Shown: positions 25,161 through 33,944 of the stretch, in pieces
Layout of the letters: every line of letters starts with the position of its first letter
Numbering within the stretch: the stretch's first letter is position 1
From: Subsaxibacter sp. CAU 1640
Lineage (GTDB): Bacteria > Bacteroidota > Bacteroidia > Flavobacteriales > Flavobacteriaceae
Direction of reading: 5' to 3'
Length of the DNA: 64,000 nucleotides
Assembly (NCBI RefSeq): GCF_023156585.1
Contig: NZ_JALNMI010000005.1
Location: 372,001 to 436,000 of the forward strand
The notes under the pieces: generated by a model
Databases searched by the model: none
What the model saw: the letters and a program-made list of their open reading frames with translations, nothing else
What the model was told of the DNA's origin: nothing
Program-made: the position numbers and the translations under genes

Positions 25161-27467
25161 ATGAAACAAAAACTACTTTCTACATTTTTATTCATCTTTT
25201 TAATTACTATCACTACCTATTCACAAGTAGCCAATCAGCCATCACCACTGGAAGTTTGTGACAATTTTGGTGCGAACGATGGCATTGCAATGTTCGATTT
25301 GACCTTTGTTGAGCAGGAAGTTTTTGGTGCTCAAAATCCAAGTGATTTTACCATTACCTACCACATTTCCCAGACAAACGCTGAAGCTAACGTCAATGCG
25401 ATTTCAAATCCGAATTCTTATATGAATGTTTCGAATCCGCAGATAATTTATATAAGGCTTACTGAAAACAGCTCTGGTAATTATGATACCACTACCTTGT
25501 CTCTGCGTGTGTTACCTTTGCCAAATATAAACCAACCCTCACTTTTTGTGGTTTGCGATGAGAATAATGATGGCACGGAAATAGTAGATTTTACGCAAAT
25601 GATTCCAGAACTACTCAATGGTCAAAATCCTGATGATTTTTTAGTTCAATTTTTCTTAAATGGAATAATTATTTCAGACCCATCAAATTTTTTGATCACT
25701 CCAAATACTACAACTTTTGATGTCGCTGTAACCGCTTTATCTGGATGTGGTACAGTGCAAACTTCTTTTGATTTGATATTTGAGCCCTTGCCAGCTGCAA
25801 CACAGCCAACTCCTTTGGTAGCTTGTGATGTTAATGGTGATGGTTTTGCAGAGTTCAATCTATTTGACAAGGATAGTGAAATTTTGGGAGGTTTAGACCC
25901 TGTAACTTTTATGGTCGTTTATCACGAAACCCAAATGGATGCTGAAACTGGGACCAATGCGCTTGCGACCCCTTATATTAATGTCACAAATCCGCAAACG
26001 GTGTATGCTAGAGTAGAGAATGTGCAGACGGGTTGCTACACGATTGTCGAGTTAGTATTGCAGGCTATAGACTGTTCAGATTTTGGACAAATAGTAGTAG
26101 ATGCCTATTATGATGAAAACGAAAACTCTGATTTTGATACAGACGAAATCAATTTTACGAATGGGTATTTTACCTATGAAATCAATAATGACGGACTTGT
26201 GTATACGGTTGCCTCTTCGAGTGGTCATTTAGTACTGTTTAGTGAGAATGAAACAGACAGTTATGATATCACCTTTAATCTTTATGGTGATGAGCAAAAT
26301 TGTTATTCACTGCCAGTAACTTCATTTGAAAATATTACCGTAAGTGCTGGAAACTCTGTCGCGGTTGAGTTTCCCGCGGTGGCTGTTGAGAATTGTGAAG
26401 ATTTAGCAGTGTTTCTTTTGAATCCATCAGCGCTTCCAAGACTAGGCTTTAACTTTGAAAATCGAATAGTTCTAAAAAATCTTGGAAATACAACTATTGC
26501 CGCTGGAACAGTTGAGTTTACATTAGATGCTGCCTTGGTGTTTAATTCGATCGTTGAAATCAATTCAAATTATGTGGTCAATACGACAACCAACGGATTT
26601 ACAGTCGATTTCAATGATTTGGAGCCAGGAGATGTTGAAACCATACGAGTATCCTTAAACTGCCCAAATACGGTAAGTTTGGGAACATTAGTTACAAATA
26701 CAGCCACTTATACAACCACACAAAATGATAACGTGGCGTCTAACAATACCTCTACGTTGTCACAAACTGTCATCGGCAGTTACGATCCAAATGACATCAA
26801 TGAATCGCACGGCCCAGAGATTGTTTATGATGATTTTGTGGCATCTGATGGATACCTTTATTACACCATTAGATTTCAGAATATCGGAACAGCCGAAGCC
26901 ATTAATGTAAGAATAGAAGATGCGCTGGATACTCAACTGGATGAATCTACTTTTAAAATGCTACAATCAAGCCACGACTATGTGGTGACGAGAACCAATC
27001 ATCAATTGGTATGGCAATTTGATGACATCAACTTGCCGAGCGAAAGTATGGACGCGGAAGGCAGCAATGGTTTTGTCTATTTCAAAATCAAGCCTCAATC
27101 TGGTTACGCCGTTGGAGATATCATCCCGAATTTTGCCGATATTTATTTTGATTTCAATCCGCCTATTACTACGAATACGTTTACTACGGAATTTGTCGAA
27201 ACACTTTCTGTGGATGAGCAATTACTTTCGTCATTTTCAATCTATCCAAACCCTGCAAACGACATCGTCAACATCAAATTGAACAATGCCACCAATGGCA
27301 ATTTTAAGGTTGAGGTTTTTGATGTTCAGGGAAAGAGAATTTTGTCGCAAACAACAACAGATGCTGTTCAAATGAACTTAAATGTTTCAGAATTTGAAAG
27401 TGGGTTGTATTTCATCAAAATAGCTAATCAATCTCGTGAATCCGTTCACAAACTTATTATTAATTAA
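25161..27467 (+). CDS. T9SS-exported protein with DUF7619-type domain
   Basis: A 768-residue cell-surface or secreted protein. The signal peptide is KQKLLSTFLFIFLITITTYS. Three repeats begin with a Cys-Asp motif (EVCDNFGANDGIAMFDL, VVCDENNDGTEIVDF, VACDVNGDGFAEFNL), each about 100 residues, as in large flavobacterial adhesins. A later domain carries GSYDPNDINESHGPEIVYD and YTIRFQNIGTAEAINVRIED (DUF7619-like, about residues 540-675). The tail is a type A T9SS sorting domain (SIYPNPANDIVNIKL ... GLYFIKIAN ... KLIIN), so export should go through the outer membrane T9SS translocon. The function is unknown, possibly adhesive. A strong terminator follows. Confidence 0.88.
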   Translation: MKQKLLSTFLFIFLITITTYSQVANQPSPLEVCDNFGANDGIAMFDLTFVEQEVFGAQNPSDFTITYHISQTNAEANVNAISNPNSYMNVSNPQIIYIRLTENSSGNYDTTTLSLRVLPLPNINQPSLFVVCDENNDGTEIVDFTQMIPELLNGQNPDDFLVQFFLNGIIISDPSNFLITPNTTTFDVAVTALSGCGTVQTSFDLIFEPLPAATQPTPLVACDVNGDGFAEFNLFDKDSEILGGLDPVTFMVVYHETQMDAETGTNALATPYINVTNPQTVYARVENVQTGCYTIVELVLQAIDCSDFGQIVVDAYYDENENSDFDTDEINFTNGYFTYEINNDGLVYTVASSSGHLVLFSENETDSYDITFNLYGDEQNCYSLPVTSFENITVSAGNSVAVEFPAVAVENCEDLAVFLLNPSALPRLGFNFENRIVLKNLGNTTIAAGTVEFTLDAALVFNSIVEINSNYVVNTTTNGFTVDFNDLEPGDVETIRVSLNCPNTVSLGTLVTNTATYTTTQNDNVASNNTSTLSQTVIGSYDPNDINESHGPEIVYDDFVASDGYLYYTIRFQNIGTAEAINVRIEDALDTQLDESTFKMLQSSHDYVVTRTNHQLVWQFDDINLPSESMDAEGSNGFVYFKIKPQSGYAVGDIIPNFADIYFDFNPPITTNTFTTEFVETLSVDEQLLSSFSIYPNPANDIVNIKLNNATNGNFKVEVFDVQGKRILSQTTTDAVQMNLNVSEFESGLYFIKIANQSRESVHKLIIN

Positions 27468-27494
27468 TATCACCACAACGATCATAACAAAAAG

Positions 27495-27520
27495 GCTTCA
27501 CTAAATGTGAAGCTTTTTTT
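27495..27520 (+). terminator. Intrinsic terminator of the T9SS protein gene
   Basis: GCTTCAC (27495-27501) and GTGAAGC (27507-27513) form a 7-bp stem with a 5-nt loop, followed by seven T. It lies 27 bp past the stop codon. Confidence 0.85.
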
Positions 27521-27572
27521 ATGTAATTTTATGAAGTATCATACGACAACCGAATAAACCAAAAACGTTATT

Positions 27573-28379
27573 ATGAAAAAACTCTTTTATCTCGTTTGCA
27601 CTTTAACGCTTATTGTTTCTTGCAAGGACAAGACCTCTACTAACACTACTAATGATAAAGAAACCGTCAAAGATTCTGCCGTAGAGGTTGAAAAGCCAAA
27701 ATATCCAGAAAATCTGGTCAAGGTATTTGATGCACACGGCGGCTTGGATACTTGGAAAACGATGCGGACCTTGGAATTTTCAATGCAAAAACCTGATGGT
27801 TATGAAATCACAACCACCGATTTAAAAGAGCGTTATTCTTTGGTAGAAATGCCAAAACACACCATTGGTTTCGATGGTGAATCTGTATGGATGAAAAGCA
27901 CCAAAGGTGCCAAATATGAAGGCAATCCAGCGTTTTATTATAATTTAATGTTTTATTTCTACGCTATGCCATTTGTATTGGCTGATGCTGGCATCAACTA
28001 TTCGGAAGCCGAAGCGTTGACAGTGGAAGGTAAAACCTATCCAGGCATCAAGATTGCTTATAATGCCGGAGTAGGCGCTTCATCTGATGATGAGTATGTG
28101 TTATATTATGACAAAGATACTTATCATATGACTTGGTTAGCGTATACCGTTACTTTTGGGAAGAACGAAAAAAGCAACGACTGGAATTTTATCAAATATG
28201 CAGAATGGCAGGAAGTGGATAATTTGTTGCTCCCTAAAAGCATCACATGGTACAATGTGGACAACAACCAACCTACAACGGTTAAAAATGAAGTAGAATT
28301 TTCCAACATCAGTTTGTCCACAGATAAGATGGATTTGAGGATGTATATGATGCCGGAAGGTGCAGAAGAAATTTTATAG
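27573..28379 (+). CDS. DUF6503 family lipoprotein
   Basis: A 268-residue lipoprotein. The signal is KKLFYLVCTLTLIVSC, with lipobox IVSC at residue 17. A Thr/Asn/Asp-rich linker to about residue 45 precedes a beta-rich domain starting with LVKVFDAHGGLDTWKTMRTL, characteristic of the DUF6503 family of Flavobacteriia. Its function is unknown. The fold may resemble LolA-like lipid carriers (my inference from the strand pattern MKSTKGAKYEG ... YNVDNNQPTTVKNEVEFS). It is followed by a bidirectional terminator shared with the convergent amidohydrolase gene. Confidence 0.78.
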   Translation: MKKLFYLVCTLTLIVSCKDKTSTNTTNDKETVKDSAVEVEKPKYPENLVKVFDAHGGLDTWKTMRTLEFSMQKPDGYEITTTDLKERYSLVEMPKHTIGFDGESVWMKSTKGAKYEGNPAFYYNLMFYFYAMPFVLADAGINYSEAEALTVEGKTYPGIKIAYNAGVGASSDDEYVLYYDKDTYHMTWLAYTVTFGKNEKSNDWNFIKYAEWQEVDNLLLPKSITWYNVDNNQPTTVKNEVEFSNISLSTDKMDLRMYMMPEGAEEIL

Positions 28380-28394
28380 TCAAAACAAAAAAAA

Positions 28395-28421
28395 GGCGAA
28401 CCGCATGGTTCGCCTTTTTTT
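28395..28421. terminator. Bidirectional terminator
   Basis: GGCGAACC (28395-28402) and GGTTCGCC (28407-28414) form an 8-bp stem with loop GCAT. An A-run lies on the left and a T-run on the right, so the hairpin can end both the DUF6503 transcript (+) and the amidohydrolase transcript (-). The - strand gene's stop codon (28420-28422) lies within the tail. Confidence 0.85.
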
Positions 28422-29736
28422 ATGGCTGTTTTTGTGATTTATACTTCTCATCATAACGATGCCAAAGTTCTGTTTGGTGTGTTTCTAGGCTTATGGAACG
28501 CCCATCAATAAACGCGTGGGTCAATTGATTGGTTCTCATATCCAGCGCGTCACCTTCGCTGATAAACAGCGTAGCACTCTTTCCAACTTCCAGAGTTCCG
28601 TAGTCTTTATCGATTCCAAGGATTTTAGCAGTGTTTGATGTTATCAATTTCAGTGCTTCTTCTTTTTTCAAACCGTGAGCGACTGTCGTTCCTGCATAAA
28701 AAGGAAGGTTACGAGCATTCATACGTTCCATATCTCCACTGTTTTCAAGCGCGACCAACACTCCATCATCTACGAGCATCTTTGCAGCTTTATAAGGTTG
28801 GTCATAATCATCATCTTCACTACTTGGTCTTGAATGCACTCTTTGCAACAGCACTGCAACATTGTTTTGTTTCAATAAACCAGCAACTTTATAGGCTTCA
28901 GAACCACCAACGATGACCATTGATTTCACATTGTTATCTTTCGCAAATTGCACAGCATCAGTAATGCCTTTTTCGTCATCGACGTGAATAAATAGTTTTT
29001 TACTTCCGTCAAAAAGCCCTTTAGTTGCTTGGTATGGTAAATGTGTTTGCTTTTTGTCACCACTTTCATAAGCTTTCGACTCATTAAAAAACGAGGTTAC
29101 TTGTGCTACTTGTTCGCTGTACTTGTCATTCAACTTTAAACCCGGGTCTTCTCCAAGCCACCAGCGACCACGAGTAAAACTGCTTGGCCAATTCATATGG
29201 ATACCATCATCTACCTTTACGGCTGCATCTTCCCAGTTCCAGGCATCAAACTGAACAACGGAAGAAGTTCCTGAAATACGGCCTCCTCGAGGTGTGATTT
29301 GTCCCATCAACACACCGTTAGGTCTCATAGATTCGACAACTTTGGATTCTGCATTGTAGGCAATAAGGCTTCTTACGTGTGGAATCATTCCACCGATTTC
29401 AGCATCGTCATCTGTAGCTCTCACAGCATCGATTTCAACCAATCCTAAAGTGGAGTTTGGGATGATAAATCCTGGATAGACGTGTTTTCCATCCGCATAA
29501 ATAATGTCGACATCACTGCCAATTTTTATTTTTATTTCATCAGCATTGACAAGCGTAGTGATTTTGCCATCCGCAAAAAGAATGGTGCTATTTTGAATAA
29601 TTTCACCATTGCCAAGATGTGCCGTTGCGCCAACGATGGCAACTGTTTTGGATTGTTTAGGAGCAGGTGTCTGCTGTGCGAAACCTAGTGTAACGCACAG
29701 TAATACTATAAGTGTAAATGTGATTTTAGTGTTCAT
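28420..29736 (-). CDS. Exported amidohydrolase-like protein, metal site incomplete
   Basis: A 438-residue protein with a signal peptide (NTKITFTLIVLLCVTLGFAQ). The fold is that of the amidohydrolase superfamily: the flanking beta-domain (ILFADGKITTLVNADEIK), the TIM-barrel entrance KHVYPGFIIPNSTLGLVE, and the C-terminal LITSNTAKILGIDKDYGTLEVGK with SATLFISEGDALD. The HxH zinc motif normally right after the PGFID segment is missing (it reads PNSTLG). This copy may therefore be inactive or have an altered metal site. I start at the ATG at 29736. It overlaps the upstream gene by 11 bp and is translated with it. Confidence 0.85.
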   Translation of the reverse strand: MNTKITFTLIVLLCVTLGFAQQTPAPKQSKTVAIVGATAHLGNGEIIQNSTILFADGKITTLVNADEIKIKIGSDVDIIYADGKHVYPGFIIPNSTLGLVEIDAVRATDDDAEIGGMIPHVRSLIAYNAESKVVESMRPNGVLMGQITPRGGRISGTSSVVQFDAWNWEDAAVKVDDGIHMNWPSSFTRGRWWLGEDPGLKLNDKYSEQVAQVTSFFNESKAYESGDKKQTHLPYQATKGLFDGSKKLFIHVDDEKGITDAVQFAKDNNVKSMVIVGGSEAYKVAGLLKQNNVAVLLQRVHSRPSSEDDDYDQPYKAAKMLVDDGVLVALENSGDMERMNARNLPFYAGTTVAHGLKKEEALKLITSNTAKILGIDKDYGTLEVGKSATLFISEGDALDMRTNQLTHAFIDGRSISLETHQTELWHRYDEKYKSQKQP

Positions 29737-32722
29737 GTCTTTCGTGTTGGTTGTCTTCAGTGTCACAGTGCATTAATTCTTTTTCTTTCTTTTTGATAGG
29801 TTGTGTTTTTAAACCTTCGTTTTTGGCTTTCAACATATCGTTGATAAGGTCGCTTTTTTCAATTTTAATAGCATTTTGCATTTGTTCATCACGCTTCAAA
29901 TCAAAGTAAGTGGCACCTTCAATAATTGTTTTTTCAGCTTTTGCATAAATAGACAACGGATGGTCGGTCCAAAGTACGATATCTGCATCTTTTCCAACTT
30001 TGATACTTCCCACTCGGTCATCAATGTGCAAAAGTTTCGCAGGATTTAAGGTTACAAACTTCATCGCATCCTCTTCACTTACGCCACCATATTTGATGGT
30101 TTTTGCAGCTTCCTGATTCAAACGTCTTGACATTTCTGCATCGTCACTATTGATGGCTACGGTTACGCCAGCATTGTGCATAATGGCTGCGTTGTAAGGA
30201 ATGGCATCATTCACTTCATATTTGTAAGCCCACCAATCGCTAAACGTGGAACCGCCTACACCGTGTTCAGCCATTTTATCGGCCACTTTATAACCTTCTA
30301 AAATATGTGTAAACGTGTTGATGTTGAAGTTGAATTGTTCAGCAACCTTCATCAACATATTGATTTCACTTTGAACGTAAGAGTGGCAGCTGATAAAACG
30401 TTCCTTATTCAAAATTTCGGCAAGCGTCTCCATTTCGATGTCCTTGCGATATGGTTTTCCGCTTTTTTTCAGAGCATCGTATTCTTTCGCTCGCGTGAAA
30501 TAATCTACATATACTTGCTCAACACCCATTCTGGTCTGTGGAAAACGATTGGTTTCGGTATCGCCCCAATTGCTCTGCTTTACATTTTCACCCAACGCAA
30601 ATTTGATAAACTTCGGAGTGTTTTTGTAAATCATATTGCTGCCAGATTCTCCCCATTTCAGTTTGATGATGGCCGAGCGTCCACCAATAGGGTTAGCCGA
30701 GCCGTGTAATATTTGGATGGATGTGACACCACCGGCAAGGTTTCTATAAATATCGATATCACTTTCGTCAATTACATCTTCAATGCTCACTTCTGCAGAT
30801 GAATTTTGCCCTGCTTCATTAATGGAAGAAGCCGCAATATGAGAGTGTTCATCAATTACTCCAGCTGTGATATGTTTACCGGTAGCATCGATGGTCTTTG
30901 CACTTCCGTCAGAAAGGTTTTTACCGATTTGGGCTATTTTTCCGTTTTTGATTAGGATGTCGGTATTTTCTAAAATTCCGTCTTTTTCGTTGGTCCAAAC
31001 AGTAGCGTTCTTAAATAGAAGTGTTTCAGGTTTTGGAAGTTCTTTAAAACCAAATGCTTTATTCGGATAGGTTACAGCAGAAACTTTTTCGGGTTTGGTT
31101 TCGCTATCCTTGCCTTCTTCCGATTTTTTATCTGTTGGTTCAGATGATTTATAGTTAGCAAAGAATGATGTTTCCATACCATCTGGAAGAATGGCTTTTC
31201 CGTTGAGGTTTTTGCTGTTATCCACACTCGCCACAACTCTGATGAATTCCTGTTTTGTGGAATCTTGTGTTGTGAAAGAAAGATTTATCCAATCATCTGT
31301 ATATGAAAGTTTCGAGCCACGGGTTTTTTCGTTTGAAGTGACTTCAGATTTTAATTTACTTAATTCGCCTTTCACAGTCATTTCATAAGTTTCACCACCA
31401 ATTGAAAAATCATAAGTTCCTCTAATGTCCTTTTTGTTCATATCCTCAAGGACATTTTTGGAACCTTGCACCCAGTTTTCGTAAACAATTGTTTTCTCAT
31501 CAAAAATGTCTCCAGAAACAATCAAGAAATTGGCCTGGCTACCATTTGTCAATGAGCCGATCATATCTGATTTTCCAAGAATTTTAGCAGGATTTATGGT
31601 TAATGCTTCCAATGCTTTTTCTTTTGACAATCCAAATTTGATGGCTCTCATTAAATTGGATTTGAAGTCTTTAGGCGATTTTAAATCGTGCGTCGTCAAA
31701 GCAAAAGTGATGTTATTGTCTGCCAAAACTTTTGGATTGGTAGGTTTTTGGTTCCAACCTCTTAAGTCATCTAATGAAAGGCTTTCAGCCAAAAAGGCGT
31801 TTTCGACATCATAGGCATCAGGGAAATTGATGGGAATAATCATCGAGGCGTTCATTGCTTTGATATCATTTATGCGCTCATATTCGTCGCCACCTCCCAA
31901 AATCACATATTGCACATTGAACAAATCACCCACTTTATCAGCTCTTAAATCGTTTAATCGACTGCCAGCTTCAAAAATCTGAACCAAATTTTTATTGTTA
32001 TTCAAAGCTTCAAGTGATAAATCTTTCGTTTTGACATTGCCTTTGGCATACCAATCAGCGTCATAATAAATTTGGCGCAGTAACGCCATACTTCCCATTA
32101 CTGAAGTAGGATAGGATTGATTTGAGGTATTGCTTTTACTGAATGACAAATACTGACCCGATTTTGCAGTCAATATTCTGGTGTCGTTGCCGCCATCATT
32201 GTTAAGTGCAACCAAAGCACCAGCTCCTCTCACGATGCCATCTTGAATATGTGTGTTTACCACACCAAAACCAGCTTTGATAAGTTCGTCTGCTTTTTTT
32301 GTGTCATAGCTGAACTTTTCAATGGCATTTTTTTCTGGCATCACGTGGTCGTTCCAGTAGTATCCACTTCGCGTTGGTTCGTATTGTCCACTTCTGCCAC
32401 CTCCTTGGCGTTTTGGTTTTTCCACACCGAAATCAGAAAAAATATCAATAAATGAAGGATAGATACTTTTGCCCGAGACGTCAATAACCGTAGTGTTTTT
32501 AGGAATGCTTACAGAAGTTCCAGCAGCAACAACTTTACCGTCTTTAATAAGTAAAGTTCCATTTTCGATAACCTGTGTGGGTGTTACATAAATTTTCGCC
32601 TTGGTAAAGGCAGTGTAGTTAGTGTTTTTTGCAATGACACCATCATTTTTGGGAAAATAATCCTGTGCGAAAAGTGTCAAACTGCATAAAACCGTCAGAA
32701 TAGTTAAACAGTGTTTGATCAT
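29726..32722 (-). CDS. Exported two-domain amidohydrolase
   Basis: A 998-residue protein with a signal peptide (IKHCLTILTVLCSLTLFAQ). It has two amidohydrolase-superfamily domains. The N-terminal one (about 25-440) has GKSIYPSFIDIFSDFG with no HxH, so it is degenerate. The C-terminal one (about 590-960) looks complete: ITAGVIDEHSHIAAS (HxH), FISCHSYVQ, NTFTHILEG and INSDDAE (metal Asp), ending with LHIDDRVGSIKVGKDADIVL. The extreme tail is His-rich (CDTEDNQHERHEH). Likely periplasmic, on an unknown amide, imide or ester substrate. The two genes together encode three such domains of which one has a full metal site. Confidence 0.88.
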   Translation of the reverse strand: MIKHCLTILTVLCSLTLFAQDYFPKNDGVIAKNTNYTAFTKAKIYVTPTQVIENGTLLIKDGKVVAAGTSVSIPKNTTVIDVSGKSIYPSFIDIFSDFGVEKPKRQGGGRSGQYEPTRSGYYWNDHVMPEKNAIEKFSYDTKKADELIKAGFGVVNTHIQDGIVRGAGALVALNNDGGNDTRILTAKSGQYLSFSKSNTSNQSYPTSVMGSMALLRQIYYDADWYAKGNVKTKDLSLEALNNNKNLVQIFEAGSRLNDLRADKVGDLFNVQYVILGGGDEYERINDIKAMNASMIIPINFPDAYDVENAFLAESLSLDDLRGWNQKPTNPKVLADNNITFALTTHDLKSPKDFKSNLMRAIKFGLSKEKALEALTINPAKILGKSDMIGSLTNGSQANFLIVSGDIFDEKTIVYENWVQGSKNVLEDMNKKDIRGTYDFSIGGETYEMTVKGELSKLKSEVTSNEKTRGSKLSYTDDWINLSFTTQDSTKQEFIRVVASVDNSKNLNGKAILPDGMETSFFANYKSSEPTDKKSEEGKDSETKPEKVSAVTYPNKAFGFKELPKPETLLFKNATVWTNEKDGILENTDILIKNGKIAQIGKNLSDGSAKTIDATGKHITAGVIDEHSHIAASSINEAGQNSSAEVSIEDVIDESDIDIYRNLAGGVTSIQILHGSANPIGGRSAIIKLKWGESGSNMIYKNTPKFIKFALGENVKQSNWGDTETNRFPQTRMGVEQVYVDYFTRAKEYDALKKSGKPYRKDIEMETLAEILNKERFISCHSYVQSEINMLMKVAEQFNFNINTFTHILEGYKVADKMAEHGVGGSTFSDWWAYKYEVNDAIPYNAAIMHNAGVTVAINSDDAEMSRRLNQEAAKTIKYGGVSEEDAMKFVTLNPAKLLHIDDRVGSIKVGKDADIVLWTDHPLSIYAKAEKTIIEGATYFDLKRDEQMQNAIKIEKSDLINDMLKAKNEGLKTQPIKKKEKELMHCDTEDNQHERHEH

Positions 32723-32805
32723 TAGTATTGGATAGTTGAAAAATTAGAGTTCTAAAGATAAAAATTAACTTTAGAGTTGAAAGTATAAAACGTGGTTTTT
32801 AACTT

Positions 32806-33873
32806 TTAAAGAGGATTGCGCTCGTAGTAGTTGACCAACAATGCCACAACATAATTATAACTTTCGATGCCTCCTATTTGATTGTTCGCTTTTAAGAAAT
32901 TATTATAGGTGCCCTTAAAAAATACTTCAGAAGGATTTTCATACGATTGCCAAAATTGCCGCATTTCTTCGTAATTTTTTAAAATACCAATATTTATTAA
33001 TTTAAATAGTTCTTTATGTTTTTCTGGATCGCGTAGATATAAATCGTTCAAACAATGCGAGAGTGCAAAAGTATATCCTGAATATTGGAAGTAGATATCA
33101 GGATGATGCATTGCAGCCATAGAGCCGATAAAATTGGCCTCATTTTCCGCAGCATAGCCCAATTGGTGGGCCACCTCGTGACTACAAGTGGTTGGATATT
33201 TGTATTTAGGAATCAATCCATCGATTTGTGCTTCGTTGGTAAACGGATTTAGATAGCCACTAAATCCCATATAAGTTAATGGTAGACTATAAATGGAACG
33301 TTTCAAACTCTTTTGTTCATATTTTAAATGAGGAAATTCTTCCGACAATTTATCATAGCCTAGGGGCGTCATTGCAATCAATTCTTTTTTAGAATAGGGC
33401 ACGACCACCATCAAAGAATCATTTGAAGTGATTTGATGATGGATTGCATTCGATTTATAGATAAGTTTTCTAGTAAAATTAATCAGCTGTTCTGTGGCAT
33501 AATCGTGCTCAATGGATAGCGATTTGTGCAAAGGCAATCGATAATAATTAAATGCCCAAAGTAGGTGGAATGCAAAATATCCCATTGAAAAAGCACAAAG
33601 AACATCTATTGACCAATTTTTCAGATCCTTGACCATTCTTTTTCTATTCACAATGAGCCATCTGATAATGTATATTCCAGCCAACGTATAGAGTACATCT
33701 CCAACAGAAAAGGGAATCCATCCGAATGTATAATGCATCAATTTTGCAATGAATTGATAGATGCCATTTGAATAATAGCGTTCAACGACATCGGGAAACT
33801 TTGAAAGAATCTTAATCAGCACAATCTGTAGTATCAATGATAGCGCTATGAATAATTTGAGGCGTTTTCCCAT
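32806..33873 (-). CDS. DUF3810 membrane protein with HExxH motif
   Basis: A 355-residue inner-membrane protein of family DUF3810. Hydrophobic segments lie at about residues 8-24, 45-70 and 92-112, followed by a large extracytoplasmic domain. A metalloprotease-like motif, CSHEVAHQLGYAAENEANF, lies near residue 230: HExxH with a Glu about 15 residues on, as in gluzincins. The nearby SLPLTYMGFSGYLNPFTNEA also looks conserved. It probably encodes a membrane-bound peptidase, though no activity is known to me. It is divergent to pepD across 71 bp and transcribed alone. Confidence 0.85.
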   Translation of the reverse strand: MGKRLKLFIALSLILQIVLIKILSKFPDVVERYYSNGIYQFIAKLMHYTFGWIPFSVGDVLYTLAGIYIIRWLIVNRKRMVKDLKNWSIDVLCAFSMGYFAFHLLWAFNYYRLPLHKSLSIEHDYATEQLINFTRKLIYKSNAIHHQITSNDSLMVVVPYSKKELIAMTPLGYDKLSEEFPHLKYEQKSLKRSIYSLPLTYMGFSGYLNPFTNEAQIDGLIPKYKYPTTCSHEVAHQLGYAAENEANFIGSMAAMHHPDIYFQYSGYTFALSHCLNDLYLRDPEKHKELFKLINIGILKNYEEMRQFWQSYENPSEVFFKGTYNNFLKANNQIGGIESYNYVVALLVNYYERNPL

Positions 33874-33917
33874 AACTCAAAAATAGAAAATTGTTTTATA
33901 AAACTTCGATGAATACT

Positions 33918-33925
33918 TACCTTTG
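33918..33925 (+). promoter_or_regulatory. Putative -7 element of pepD
   Basis: TACCTTTG matches TAnnTTTG and ends 19 nt before the pepD ATG. The nearest TTG lies 24 bp upstream, a little too far for a standard -33. Confidence 0.4.
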
Positions 33926-33944
33926 TGAAACTTAAATTGAGATT

